A DNA stretch of 29,775 nucleotides from Streptomyces sp. NRRL F-6131. Its GTDB lineage: Bacteria; Actinomycetota; Actinomycetes; Streptomycetales; Streptomycetaceae. The position numbers and the translations under genes were made by a program. Below are positions 14,294 to 22,828 of this stretch, piece by piece. Where the stretch lies: assembly GCA_000719695.1 (NCBI GenBank), contig JOHN01000081.1, forward strand, positions 1-29,775, written 5' to 3'. The notes below the pieces were generated by a model that saw nothing but the letters and a program-made list of their open reading frames with translations, searched no databases and was not told where the DNA came from. Every line of letters starts with the position of its first letter. The stretch's first letter is position 1.

Positions 14294-14315
14294 TATGTTG
14301 AGCAAGACTCAGTAT
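14294..14315. promoter_or_regulatory. Imperfect inverted repeat between marR and the DUF2218 gene
   Basis: TATGTTGAG-CAAGA-CTCAGTATC: TGAG (14299-14302) and CTCA (14308-14311) are perfect, and outer bases agree partly. Its place between two divergent genes, one coding for a MarR protein, makes it a candidate autoregulatory operator. TTGAGC within it could also be the -35 of the DUF2218 promoter, with TAGCGT (14322-14327) as the -10 at 18 bases. Confidence 0.35.
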
Positions 14316-14332
14316 CTGGGTTAGCGTAGGCC

Positions 14333-14352
14333 GTAAGTGAGGGCACCCTAAG
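14333..14352. promoter_or_regulatory. Weak iron-box-like sequence before the DUF2218 gene
   Basis: GTAAGTGAGGGCACCCTAA agrees at about 12 of 19 positions with the DmdR/IdeR iron box (TTAGGTTAGGCTCACCTAA) as I remember it; a partial half-match (TTAGCGTAGGC) precedes it at 14321. DUF2218 genes are often found with siderophore functions, so iron control would make sense, but the match is modest. Confidence 0.25.
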
Positions 14353-14378
14353 TTCCCTCCCAGGATCCTGGAGGGCCC

Positions 14379-14717
14379 GTGCCCCGCTCCGAAGCCCGCG
14401 TCGCCACCGACCGTTCCGCCCGCTACGCCAAGCAGCTCGCCGCCCACATGGGCCGCAAGATCCAGGCCGACTGGTCCGAGGAGACCGGCCGCGGCACCCT
14501 CGTCTTCGGTGCCGGCACCGCCACCCTGGAAGCCGCCCCCGACGCGCTGCTGCTCGCGGTCGAGGGCGAGACCGAGAACCTGCCCGGACTGGAGGACGTC
14601 GTCGGCCGCCACCTGGTCCGCTTCGGCGCCCGTGACGAACTGGTCGTCGAGTGGCGCCGCGACAACGGCGAGGCCGGCCACGTGCACCGCAACGACGAGG
14701 CGCCGGCCGAGGGCTGA
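14379..14717 (+). CDS. DUF2218 family protein
   Basis: 112 residues, a small soluble single-domain protein. It begins RSEARVATDRSARYAKQLAAH, a segment characteristic of DUF2218, and continues MGRKIQADW, TATLEAAPDALLLAVEGE and VVGRHLVRFGARDELVVEWRR. The fold is predicted alpha/beta. Members often accompany siderophore-interacting proteins or MarR regulators, and no reaction is established. GTG 14379 is preceded by GGAGGG (14370-14375), whose spacing is tight at three bases; no better start is available. The gene is divergent from marR and convergent with the PAP2 gene, whose stop lies 16 bases beyond its own. Confidence 0.9.
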   Translation: MPRSEARVATDRSARYAKQLAAHMGRKIQADWSEETGRGTLVFGAGTATLEAAPDALLLAVEGETENLPGLEDVVGRHLVRFGARDELVVEWRRDNGEAGHVHRNDEAPAEG

Positions 14718-14733
14718 CCTCCCGGGCGGCGGC

Positions 14734-15624
14734 TCAGCGTTCCGGAGGCCGTCGGCGCCCGGCGGGCCGGGCGGTGAGCGGCCACCGGGCGAGGGCCCGC
14801 AGGACCAGTCCGCCCAGGCACCAGCTGGCCACCACGTCCAGCAGCCAGTGGTAGTCGCTCCACGCCAGCCCGAGCCCGACGCCCACCGCCAGGAACGCCG
14901 CCGCGGCGGCGAGCACCCGGCGCTCCCGCGGCCCGGCCGTCCGGGCCAGCAGCAGCGCCGCCACCCCGTAGCCCAGGGTGGCGGTCGCGGTGTGACCGGA
15001 GGGGTACCAGCCCCACTGGTCCGCCGCCAGCGGCAGCCCGAACGGGCCGGGCCGGGCGAACCAGGCCTTCGCCGGCACCACCAGCAGCGGGATCAGTCCG
15101 GCCGTCAGCACCGCCACCGGCACCGGCAGCCACCACCGGGCGAAGCCCGCCCGGAACTCCCGCGCGGCCGCCAACGCGCCGCCCAACAGCAGCACCGGCA
15201 CCGCCACCGAGCCCCCGCCCAGGTCGGAGAACGCCTTGCCGAGGTGGTTGAGCAGGGTGCTGTGCAGCGCGTGCCGGGTCTCCCGGACGCCGTGCCGGAC
15301 CCACCGGTCCAGGCCCAGCAGCGGTCCGTCCACGGCGACCTGCCAGGACACCAGTAGGAGCACCACCACCAGGACCACCGGCACCGCCGGGTGGGCGAGG
15401 ACATGAGGCAGCCGCCCCGGAGCAGGGGGGAGAGCTCCGGGGCGGCCCTGATGATCGCCGCTCCGTGCGTCCCGGGGGGTGTGGGTCGGACGGCCGGTCG
15501 ATCGGCTTTCGGTGTGCACCGCCCCGTACGGGACGGCCTGGTTGTCCTCGCGGCCCTCGCGCGGAGCCGCCCCCGGGGGCGAGACCGCGGACGGATCCGC
15601 CCATGGCTGGGGCTCGCTGTCCAT
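14734..15624 (-). CDS. PAP2-family membrane phosphatase
   Basis: 296 residues from ATG 15624. After about 70 disordered residues come five or six hydrophobic helices and the PAP2 phosphatase signatures: KAWFARPGP (a shortened K-x-RP motif), YPSGHTATAT (motif 2) and SDYHWLLDVVASW (motif 3, with the His-Asp pair). Relatives dephosphorylate lipids such as phosphatidic acid or undecaprenyl pyrophosphate at the outer face of the membrane; the substrate here is not known. The start is uncertain. The frame runs up to 15813 with other candidates (15687, 15639), there is no clear ribosome binding site, and the true start may be much closer to the first helix (about 15390). Confidence 0.85.
   Translation of the reverse strand: MDSEPQPWADPSAVSPPGAAPREGREDNQAVPYGAVHTESRSTGRPTHTPRDARSGDHQGRPGALPPAPGRLPHVLAHPAVPVVLVVVLLLVSWQVAVDGPLLGLDRWVRHGVRETRHALHSTLLNHLGKAFSDLGGGSVAVPVLLLGGALAAAREFRAGFARWWLPVPVAVLTAGLIPLLVVPAKAWFARPGPFGLPLAADQWGWYPSGHTATATLGYGVAALLLARTAGPRERRVLAAAAAFLAVGVGLGLAWSDYHWLLDVVASWCLGGLVLRALARWPLTARPAGRRRPPER
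15411..15446 (-). other. 12-bp perfect hairpin in the 5' part of the PAP2 gene
   Basis: GCCGCCCCGGAG (15411-15422) and CTCCGGGGCGGC (15435-15446) are perfectly complementary with a 12-base loop. It falls in the segment coding for the disordered N-terminus, just before the first membrane helix, so if the real start is downstream it would be in the leader. Confidence 0.5.
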
Positions 15625-15726
15625 CTGTGATGACACTACGTCAAGGTCCGTGTGGGGCCGAGGAGCTTCAGCGATTCCGCACACCATCTTCACCGTCCGC
15701 ACCGGAGGCGTCACACCGGGTTCGAA

Positions 15727-15768
15727 CCGAACGGCCCGTGGGGACGGAGGTCCCCACGGGCCGTTCGG
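15727..15768 (-). terminator. Strong terminator after gabT
   Basis: A 19-bp perfect stem: CCGAACGGCCCGTGGGGAC (15727-15745), a 4-base loop, and the exact reverse complement at 15750-15768. It lies about 90 bases downstream of the gabT stop on the minus strand and ahead of the PAP2 gene, so it should separate these two same-strand genes. Confidence 0.88.
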
Positions 15769-15808
15769 CGCTGTCCGGACATCCCTCCGGCGGGTCTTCG
15801 GGTACCGG

Positions 15809-15848
15809 GTCACGACCGGTCACGGCCAGTCACGACCGGTCACGGTCA
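15809..15848. repeat. 10-bp tandem repeat, four copies
   Basis: GTCACGACCG, GTCACGGCCA, GTCACGACCG, GTCACGGTCA: four head-to-tail units, the first and third identical. It sits between the gabT stop codon (15858) and the gabT terminator. Confidence 0.85.
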
Positions 15849-15857
15849 CGGGCCGGC

Positions 15858-17198
15858 TCAGACGGCGGCGAAGGCGCCCTCGATGATGTCCAGGCCCTCG
15901 TTCAGCAGGTGCTCCGGCATGACCAGCGGCGGCAGGAAGCGCAGCACGTTGCCGTAGGTGCCGGCGGTCAGCACGACCAGGCCCTCGGCGTGGCAGGCCT
16001 TGGCGATGGCCGCGGTGGCCTCCGCGTTCGGCTCCTTGCCGCCCGGCTTCACCAGCTCGACGGCGATCATCGCGCCGCGGCCGCGGACCTCGCCGATGAT
16101 CTGGAACTTCTCCTGCATCGCCCGCAGGCGGCCCAGCATGATCTCGCCGATCCGCTGCGCCTTGCCGTTGAGGTCCTGCTCCTTCATGGTCTCGATGGAG
16201 CCCAGCGCGGCCGCGCAGGCCACCGGGTTGCCACCGTAGGTGCCGCCCAGGCCGCCCGCGTGCGCGGCGTCCATGATCTCGGCGCGACCGGTCACCGCGG
16301 CCAGCGGCAGACCGCCGGCGATGCCCTTGGCGGTGGTGATGAGGTCGGGGACGATGCCCTCGTCGTCGCACGCGAACCACTGGCCGGTGCGGCAGAAGCC
16401 GGTCTGGATCTCGTCCGCGACGAACACGATGCCGTTGGCCTTCGCGTACTCCACGATCGCCGGCAGGAAGCCCTTGGCCGGCTCGATGAAGCCGCCCTCG
16501 CCCTGGATCGGCTCGATGATGATCGCGGCGACGTTCTCCGCGCCGATCTGCTTGTTGATCATGTCGATCGCCTGGGCCGCGGCCTCGGCGGCGCAGTTCT
16601 CGGCACCGGTCAGCCAGCGGTAGGGGTAGGCCACCGGCACCCGGTGGATCTCCGGGGCGAACGGACCGAAGCCCTGCTTGTACGGCATGTTCTTCGCCGT
16701 CAGGCCCATGGTGAGGTTGGTGCGGCCGTGGTAGCCGTGGTCGAACACCACGACGGCGGTGCGCTTGGTGTAGGCGCGGGCGATCTTCACCGCGTTCTCG
16801 ACCGCCTCGGCACCCGAGTTGAAGAGCGCGGTGCGCTTCTCGTGGTCGCCCGGGGTCAGCTCGTTGAGCTGCTCGGCCACGGCGACGTAGCCCTCGTACG
16901 GCGTCACCATGAAACAGGTGTGGGTGAAGGCGGCCAGCTGCTCGGAGGCCTTGGCCACGACGGCCTCGGCGCTGTTGCCGACGTTGGTCACGGCGATGCC
17001 GGAGCCGAAGTCGATCAGCGAGTTGCCGTCCACGTCCTCCAGCACACCGCCGTTGGCGCGGGACACGTACACCGGCAGGGTGGTGCCGACGCCGGCCGCC
17101 ACCGCACCCAGCTTGCGGGCCTGCAGCTCCTGCGACTTCGGACCGGGGATCGCGGTGACCAGGCGGCGCTCCTGCGGGAGCGGCGTTGCGGCGCTCAT
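15858..17198 (-). CDS. gabT: 4-aminobutyrate aminotransferase
   Basis: 446 residues, class III PLP-dependent aminotransferase. It moves the amino group of 4-aminobutyrate to 2-oxoglutarate, giving succinate semialdehyde and glutamate in the cytosol. Landmarks: the N-terminal IPGPKSQEL, SGIAVTNVGN, NSGAEAVENAVKIAR (cofactor phosphate site), FDHGYHGRTNLTMGLT, EPIQGEGGF, ADEIQTGFCRTG (Asp binding the pyridine nitrogen), and the Schiff-base lysine Lys291 in TTAKGIAGGLPLAAVTG. ATG 17198 has GGAGA seven bases upstream. The PucR regulator and aldehyde dehydrogenase genes nearby on the other strand supply the next enzyme and a likely regulator. The gene and its neighbours match the Streptomyces gabT locus as I recall it. 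Confidence 0.96.
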   Translation of the reverse strand: MSAATPLPQERRLVTAIPGPKSQELQARKLGAVAAGVGTTLPVYVSRANGGVLEDVDGNSLIDFGSGIAVTNVGNSAEAVVAKASEQLAAFTHTCFMVTPYEGYVAVAEQLNELTPGDHEKRTALFNSGAEAVENAVKIARAYTKRTAVVVFDHGYHGRTNLTMGLTAKNMPYKQGFGPFAPEIHRVPVAYPYRWLTGAENCAAEAAAQAIDMINKQIGAENVAAIIIEPIQGEGGFIEPAKGFLPAIVEYAKANGIVFVADEIQTGFCRTGQWFACDDEGIVPDLITTAKGIAGGLPLAAVTGRAEIMDAAHAGGLGGTYGGNPVACAAALGSIETMKEQDLNGKAQRIGEIMLGRLRAMQEKFQIIGEVRGRGAMIAVELVKPGGKEPNAEATAAIAKACHAEGLVVLTAGTYGNVLRFLPPLVMPEHLLNEGLDIIEGAFAAV

Positions 17199-17438
17199 GG
17201 GTTTCTCCAGACTTCTCGGCTCGGTAGTTCGCAGGCTACGGCGGCGCTCACCGGCCGGGCATGCGCCACTCGGTAGCACTGGGCCGTCCGACTTGTCCGG
17301 GGCGGCCAGCACGGACGGCGCCACTACCGGCAGCCTCCGCTCCACTACATTGAGCGCGGGCGTGTCGCCGGGGCGGCGGCATGGGTATGGGCGGCACCGA
17401 CGGCGGTCGGGCCGGCGGGCGAGGGAACGGGGCCGTAC

Positions 17439-19502
17439 ATGGGACTGGACGGGGCACGCAGCCACCACGAGCGGAGCACCGCCACCCCCAGCACCTCGAT
17501 GCCGCACCCGCGCCCCCCGGCCCGCGCACCCTTCGACCTCGCCGGCTGGGCCGCCGCCGCGCGGCCCGAGGCCGCCCCGGGCGTCTTCCGCCAGGGTCAC
17601 CGGCAGATCGACCCCGACCGCGCCGAGGCCGCCAAGGTGCCGACGTGGCCGCTGCTGCTCCGCGCGGGGCTGAACGCGGTGGTGGGGTGGTTGGCGTACG
17701 TCTACGGCGTCGAGCTGGCCAAGTACGGGACGACGCTCGTCGGTGTGTTGCCGACGCGTTCGGCGTTCGTCGCGGTCTCAGTGGTCCTCACACTCAATGT
17801 GCTGGTCGCCGGCATCGTCATCAAGGTCTTCGGCCGGATGGGCCGGTGGGTGGAGGTGTGGCGGCGGTACGCCGTGCCGTTGCTGTCGCGGACGGTGACG
17901 GAGGAGGTGCCGGCCACCGAGGAGGAGCAGGCGGAGGCAGCCCGACAGCGGGACCCGTGGGCGGTGCTGCGGCAGGGCGGGGCCGCCGCGGCGGCCGGGC
18001 GGCTGGACGGCGAGGCGGTCGGGGATGTCGACTATGTGCGGATCCAGCGGGCCTGGGAGTCGGCCCAGGCGGACCCGGCCTTCCTGCCCGCCTTCGTCGA
18101 GCAGGTGGCGCTGCGCGGCGCGGCCGCGTTCGCGCACCCCTCGGAGACGCGCGAGCTGCCGGGCCGGGCGGAGCGGCACGACCTGCTGCTGGGCCAGGTG
18201 CGGCTCGGTACCGCGCAGGACGTGCCGAAGAACCCGCTGACCCACCGGGCGGCCGGTTTCGCGCTGGACCCGGCGGTGCTGGGCACCTCGCTGCTGGCGG
18301 TGGGCCCGGCCGGGACCGGGAAGACCGCGCGGCTGGCCCGCCCGGTGGCCGAGGCGCTCTGCCTGCAGGCGCTGGCCGGGACGGCGTGCGCGGTGGTGAT
18401 CGGGTCGGCGGACGCGGATCTGGGGCCGGACGCCTGGTACGACGTGGTGATCGCCCCGGGGGACGCCGCGTCCCGCTACGGGCTGGACCTGTACGGCGCG
18501 GCGCAGGACCCGGACGAGGCGGCGGCCCGGCTGGCCGAGGCGCTGCTGCCGGACGAGCTGACGGCGCGCGCCGAGACGGCCCGGACGGCCCTGCAGCAGA
18601 TGGTGGGTCCGTTCCACGCCGCGTTCGGCCGCTACCCGGGCGTGCGCGAGCTGCGGGCGCTGCTCGCCGGTGAGCCGGAGGCGCTGGAGGCCCTGGTGAA
18701 GGGGTTGCGGGCGGCGGGCCGGCTGGGCTCGTTCGAGCGGGACCTGGAGCACCGGGAGCGCCAGCGCGGCCGGGCGGACGATCCGGGGGCGCTGCTGGCG
18801 GACCGGTTGGCGCTGCTGGACCGGCCGGCCTTCGAGGGGGCGTTCGCGACCGACGGCACGGGCCGTCCGCCGTTCGCGATGCGGGTGCTGGACCATCCGC
18901 TGCGGGTGCGGGTGAAGCTGCCGGAGCGCAGCCACCCGGAGGCGGCGCGGATGCTGTCACGGCTGCTGGTGGGTCAGTTCGTGCAGGCGGCGGGGTCGCG
19001 GCAGGACCGGTCGCTGTTCGCGGGCCTGGTGGTGGACGACGCCTCGGCGGCGCTGGATTCCGGCATCGTGCGCGGTCTGCAGCGGCTGCGCGGGGCGAAC
19101 GCCGGGGTGGTGCTGCTGCTGCGGACCCTGGTGGACCTGCCGGAGGCGCTGCGGGCCCCGTTGTTCGGGGCGGTGGGCTGCCGGGCGGCGTTCCCGGGGA
19201 TCGCGCCGTGGGACGGCCGGCTGTTCTCGGAGGCCTGGGGCACGCACCTGGTCCACGAGACGGCGGTGACGCTGGCCCCGGACACCTCGGGCGGGATCGT
19301 GCGGCGGGCCGGGCGGCTGGGGCGCAAGGCGCTGTCGGGGACGACGGCGCAGACGGAGTCGGTGACCACCCGGGAGGTGGAGCGGCTGCGGTGGTCGCCC
19401 TCGGACCTGGCGCACGCGCTGCCGGCGGGGCACGCCGTGGTGTCGTTGACGGCGGTCTCGGGGGAGCAGGTGCCGCCGCTGCTGGTGGACCTCCGGGGCT
19501 GA
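17439..19502 (+). CDS. Membrane-anchored FtsK/TraG-like ATP-binding protein
   Basis: 687 residues. Two hydrophobic helices lie near the N-terminus (about 70-92 and 105-128). A P-loop ATPase follows, with Walker A GPAGTGKT (289-296, Lys295) and a probable Walker B strand LFAGLVVDDA (Asp533, Asp534). The arrangement is that of coupling or DNA-pumping ATPases of the FtsK/TraG/VirD4 kind, but the protein lacks other features I could tie to a system, and I know it only as a Streptomyces 'ATP/GTP-binding protein' conserved beside gabT. ATG 17439 has a purine-rich site (GAGGGAACGGGG) at loose spacing. It is divergent from gabT across 240 bases and followed by pucR. A link to GABA metabolism is suggested by position only. 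Confidence 0.82.
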   Translation: MGLDGARSHHERSTATPSTSMPHPRPPARAPFDLAGWAAAARPEAAPGVFRQGHRQIDPDRAEAAKVPTWPLLLRAGLNAVVGWLAYVYGVELAKYGTTLVGVLPTRSAFVAVSVVLTLNVLVAGIVIKVFGRMGRWVEVWRRYAVPLLSRTVTEEVPATEEEQAEAARQRDPWAVLRQGGAAAAAGRLDGEAVGDVDYVRIQRAWESAQADPAFLPAFVEQVALRGAAAFAHPSETRELPGRAERHDLLLGQVRLGTAQDVPKNPLTHRAAGFALDPAVLGTSLLAVGPAGTGKTARLARPVAEALCLQALAGTACAVVIGSADADLGPDAWYDVVIAPGDAASRYGLDLYGAAQDPDEAAARLAEALLPDELTARAETARTALQQMVGPFHAAFGRYPGVRELRALLAGEPEALEALVKGLRAAGRLGSFERDLEHRERQRGRADDPGALLADRLALLDRPAFEGAFATDGTGRPPFAMRVLDHPLRVRVKLPERSHPEAARMLSRLLVGQFVQAAGSRQDRSLFAGLVVDDASAALDSGIVRGLQRLRGANAGVVLLLRTLVDLPEALRAPLFGAVGCRAAFPGIAPWDGRLFSEAWGTHLVHETAVTLAPDTSGGIVRRAGRLGRKALSGTTAQTESVTTREVERLRWSPSDLAHALPAGHAVVSLTAVSGEQVPPLLVDLRG

Positions 19503-19562
19503 CGCGCGCCGTCGAAGCTCGCCTTCGAGGTGGATTCGGCAGTGCCGGTTGTCCGGGGCGTC

Positions 19563-19568
19563 CATAAT
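19563..19568 (+). promoter_or_regulatory. Candidate -10 box of the pucR gene
   Basis: CATAAT is the most AT-rich -10-like hexamer between the ATPase stop and the pucR start (19654). No good -35 is found 16-18 bases upstream, so the promoter may need an activator or another sigma factor. Confidence 0.3.
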
Positions 19569-19653
19569 GAGAAGTGGGATTCCCCCCAAGGACCCCCAGC
19601 CCTTTTCTCGCCCGGCCGCAACGGCGCGGTCGGGTCGCTCCCCCGAAGGTGCC

Positions 19654-21219
19654 ATGCCCCCCACACTTGCCTCCGTCGTCCGCAACACCTCGCTCCATCT
19701 GACGGTCCTCGCCGGTGCGGACCACCTGGAGCGGCCGGTCCGCTGGGTGCACACCAGTGAGCTGGACGATCCGACGCCCTTCCTCGAGGGTGGCGAGCTG
19801 CTGCTCACCACCGGTATCAAGCTGGGCCGCACCGCCGCCCAGCTGCAGGCGTACGTGCACCGGTTGGCCGACGCGGGGGTGGTCGGGCTGGGGCTCGGGG
19901 TGGGCCTGTCGCACACCGAGGTGCCGCAGCCGCTGGTGGACGCGGCGGCGCAGCGCGGGCTGCCGCTGCTGCGGGTGCCGGAGCCGACGCCGTTCATCGC
20001 GATCAGCAAGGTGGTGTCGGCGGCGCTGGCCGCCGAGCAGTACGAGGCGGTGACGACCAGCTTCGAGGCGCAGGAGGAGCTGACCCGGGCGGCGCTGGGC
20101 AAGGACGGGACGACGGCGGTGGTGCGCCGGTTGGCGGCCCGGCTGGGCGGCTGGGCGGCGCTGTACGACGGTTCGGGCGCGCTCTCGGTGGTGGCGCCGG
20201 ACTGGGCGGCGCGCCGGGCCGGGCGGCTGGCGGCGGAGGTGGACCGGCTGCGGCGGCGTCCGGCGCCGTCGAGTGCCGCGCTGCAGGGCCGCGCGCCGGG
20301 GATAGACACGGCCGACGAGGACTACGTGGTGGTCCAGTCGCTGGGTGCGGACCGGCGGGCCCGCGGGTTCCTGGCGGTGGGCACCGAGGACCGGATCACG
20401 CCGACCGAGCGGTACGTGCTGAACGCGGCGGTGGCGCTGCTGACGCTGACCCTGGAGCGGTCGCGGGAGTTGCGGCAGGCCGAGGAGCGGATGGGCGCGG
20501 CGCTGCTGCGGATGGTGCTGGCCGGGGAGGTGGCGACCGCCCGGCAGGTGGCGGCGGGCCTGTTCGGCGGGCTGCCGGAGGGGACCGTCCGGGTGCTGGT
20601 GGCCGGGGCGGGCCAGGGGGTGGACGCCGGGGAGCCGCTCGGCGAGCTGGGTGACCGGGCCGAGCAGGCCGGTTCGCGGGTCGGCGAGAAGTTGTTGGTG
20701 GCGCGGGAGGACGGTGCGCACGGGCCGCGGCTGATGGTGCTGGCGCTGGACAACGGCGCGGTGCACCGGGCCTGCCTGGGCGCGGTGGAGGAGCACGAGG
20801 GCCTGTCGCTGGGCGTGTCGGCGCCGGCCGCGCTGGAGGACGCCGGGACGGCGCACGCGCAGGCCGAGCGGGCGCTGGCGGTGGCGCTGCGCGGCGGCCG
20901 GCGTTCGGTGGACCACGAGGAGGTCGGTGCGGGTTCGCTGCTGCCGCTGCTCGGGGAGGACGCCGTGACGGCGTTCGCCGAGGGGCTGCTGCGGCCGCTG
21001 CGCGAGCACGACCGGACGGCGCGCGGCGATCTGGTGGCCTCGCTGCGGGCGTGGCTGTCCCGGCACGGGCAGTGGGACGCGGCGGCGGCCGATCTGGGTG
21101 TGCACCGGCACACCCTGCGGTACCGGATGCGGCGGGTGGAGGAGCTGCTGGGGCGGTCGCTGGACGACACGGACGTCCGGATGGAGCTCTGGCTGGCGCT
21201 GCGTTCGGGCGAGGAGTAG
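19654..21219 (+). CDS. PucR-family transcriptional regulator
   Basis: 521 residues. The N-terminal PucR domain (about 1-125) carries WVHTSELDDPTPFLEGGELLLTTGIKL. A middle region includes a CdaR GGDEF-like domain (about 290-400, LLRMVLAGEVATARQVAAGLFG). The C-terminal PucR-type helix-turn-helix has RAWLSRHGQWDAAAADLGVH and RHTLRYRMRRVEELLGRSLD, ending ELWLALRS. Proteins of this family respond to purine breakdown products or amines and often activate adjacent catabolic genes. Here the target is probably the GABA-type pathway (gabT and the aldehyde dehydrogenase). ATG 19654 has GAAGG four bases upstream; the frame extends to 19549, with another ATG at 19567 that overlaps the likely -10 box. Confidence 0.93.
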   Translation: MPPTLASVVRNTSLHLTVLAGADHLERPVRWVHTSELDDPTPFLEGGELLLTTGIKLGRTAAQLQAYVHRLADAGVVGLGLGVGLSHTEVPQPLVDAAAQRGLPLLRVPEPTPFIAISKVVSAALAAEQYEAVTTSFEAQEELTRAALGKDGTTAVVRRLAARLGGWAALYDGSGALSVVAPDWAARRAGRLAAEVDRLRRRPAPSSAALQGRAPGIDTADEDYVVVQSLGADRRARGFLAVGTEDRITPTERYVLNAAVALLTLTLERSRELRQAEERMGAALLRMVLAGEVATARQVAAGLFGGLPEGTVRVLVAGAGQGVDAGEPLGELGDRAEQAGSRVGEKLLVAREDGAHGPRLMVLALDNGAVHRACLGAVEEHEGLSLGVSAPAALEDAGTAHAQAERALAVALRGGRRSVDHEEVGAGSLLPLLGEDAVTAFAEGLLRPLREHDRTARGDLVASLRAWLSRHGQWDAAAADLGVHRHTLRYRMRRVEELLGRSLDDTDVRMELWLALRSGEE

Positions 21220-21374
21220 CCGAACCCGCGCGGGTCGGCTGGACGCGGTGGAGTGGCTGCGCCGACGAACGCTACTCCGTGTCCAATCCGGTCGGCGTGC
21301 CGCCCGCCCTACCCTCGATTTCGGCTCCACGTCCGTGGCGCCGTGAGGATGACGAGGAGAGGGCCGGTACCACG

Positions 21375-22817
21375 GTGACCACCACGTACGATTTCTGGCT
21401 GGCCGGCCGCCGGGCGAGCGGCGACGCCGACTTCGAGGTGCACAACAGCTGGGACGGCCGCCTGGTCGGCAAGGTGAGCATCCCCACCGAGGCGCAGGTC
21501 GAGGAGGCCCTGGAGGCCGCCGTCGCCGCGCTGCCGGTGTTCGCCGCGACCCCGGCGCACGTGCGGTCCGCCGCCCTGGACCACGTGGCCCGACGGCTGG
21601 CCGAGCGCACCGAGGAGATCGCGCAGCTGATCACCGCCGAGAACGGCAAGCCGATCAAGTGGGCCCGTGGCGAGGTCGGCCGTGCGGTCTCGGTGTTCCG
21701 CTGGGCCGCCGAGGAGGCCCGCCGGACCAACGGCGAGACCATGCGGCTGGACACCGACCCGGGCGGCGTGGGCCGTTTCGCGCTGGTGCGCCGCTTCCCG
21801 CGCGGTGTGGTGCTGGGGATCGCCCCGTTCAACTTCCCGCTGAACCTGGTCGCCCACAAGGTCGCCCCGGCGATCGCGGTCGGCGCGCCGATCATCCTCA
21901 AGCCGGCCCCGGCGACCCCGCTGTCGGCCATGGTGCTGGGCGAGATCCTGGCCGAGACCGAGCTGCCGGCCGGTTCCTGGAGCGTCCTGCCGGTTCCGAA
22001 CGACCGGATGCCGGCCCTGGTGCAGGACCCGCGTCTGCCGGTGATCTCCTTCACCGGTTCGGACAAGGTCGGCTACCAGATCATGGACTCGGTGCCGCGC
22101 AAGCACACCACCCTGGAGCTGGGCGGCAACGCCGCGGCCGTGGTGCTCGCCGACTGGTCCTCCGAGGCGGACCTGGACTGGGCGGCCACCCGGATCGCGA
22201 TGTTCGCGAACTACCAGGGCGGCCAGTCCTGCATCTCGGTGCAGCGGGTGATCGCCGACGCCTCGGTCTACGACGCGCTGCTGGAGAAGGTCGTCGCCAA
22301 GGTGGGCGACCAGGTCACCGGTGACCCGAACGACGACGCCACCGACGTCGGCCCGCTGGTCGACGAGAACGCGGCCAAGCGGGTCGAGGCCTGGGTGGAC
22401 GACGCGGTGGCCAAGGGCGCCAAGCTGCTCGCCGGCGGCACCCGCGAGGGCGCGACCTACGCCCCCACCGTGCTGGCCGAGCTGCCGGCGGACGCGATCC
22501 TGGCGACCTGCGAGGTGTTCGGTCCGGTGCTGTCGCTGCACCGGGTCGACGGTGTGGACGAGGCCTTCGCCGCCGTCAACGACTCGCCGTTCGGCCTGCA
22601 GGCGGGCGTGTTCACGCACGACCTGCAGACCGCCTTCCGCGCCCACCGGGAGCTGGAGGTCGGCGGCGTGATCATCGGTGACGCGCCGTCCTACCGCGCC
22701 GACCAGATGCCGTACGGCGGCGTCAAGGACTCCGGCGTCGGCCGCGAGGGCGTCAAGTACGCGATGGACGACTACACCGTCGAGAAGGTCATGGTCCTCA
22801 CCGGCCTGGACCTCTGA
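21375..22817 (+). CDS. NAD(P)-dependent aldehyde dehydrogenase
   Basis: 480 residues, complete aldehyde dehydrogenase. Motifs: GIAPFNFPLNLVAHKVAPAI (cofactor region), KPAPATPLSA, FTGSDKVGYQI, the general base Glu248 in LELGGNAA, the nucleophile Cys286 in GGQSCISVQRV, and CEVFGPVLS. It oxidises an aldehyde to a carboxylate. With gabT and pucR nearby, the substrate is probably succinate semialdehyde or a related omega-semialdehyde, but the sequence shows no unequivocal GabD signature, so I give no gene symbol. GTG 21375 has a GAGGAGAGGG tract about 14 bases upstream; the frame is open well before it. It closes with a clear terminator. Confidence 0.93.
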   Translation: MTTTYDFWLAGRRASGDADFEVHNSWDGRLVGKVSIPTEAQVEEALEAAVAALPVFAATPAHVRSAALDHVARRLAERTEEIAQLITAENGKPIKWARGEVGRAVSVFRWAAEEARRTNGETMRLDTDPGGVGRFALVRRFPRGVVLGIAPFNFPLNLVAHKVAPAIAVGAPIILKPAPATPLSAMVLGEILAETELPAGSWSVLPVPNDRMPALVQDPRLPVISFTGSDKVGYQIMDSVPRKHTTLELGGNAAAVVLADWSSEADLDWAATRIAMFANYQGGQSCISVQRVIADASVYDALLEKVVAKVGDQVTGDPNDDATDVGPLVDENAAKRVEAWVDDAVAKGAKLLAGGTREGATYAPTVLAELPADAILATCEVFGPVLSLHRVDGVDEAFAAVNDSPFGLQAGVFTHDLQTAFRAHRELEVGGVIIGDAPSYRADQMPYGGVKDSGVGREGVKYAMDDYTVEKVMVLTGLDL

Positions 22818-22828
22818 GCACGGCGTGA

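Noticed and set aside
15631..15645. TTGACG on the minus strand as the -35 of the PAP2 gene
   Set aside because: The start codon ATG 15624 is too close; the matching -10 would fall within the coding region.
15465..17276. 603-codon plus-strand frame
   Set aside because: It is antisense to gabT, which has every family motif; composition is typical of a shadow frame.
17821..21330. Very long open frame (1169 codons) on the minus strand
   Set aside because: It lies opposite the ATPase and pucR genes, has no recognisable domain and is Arg/Pro/Ala-rich, the usual product of the antisense frame in GC-rich coding DNA.
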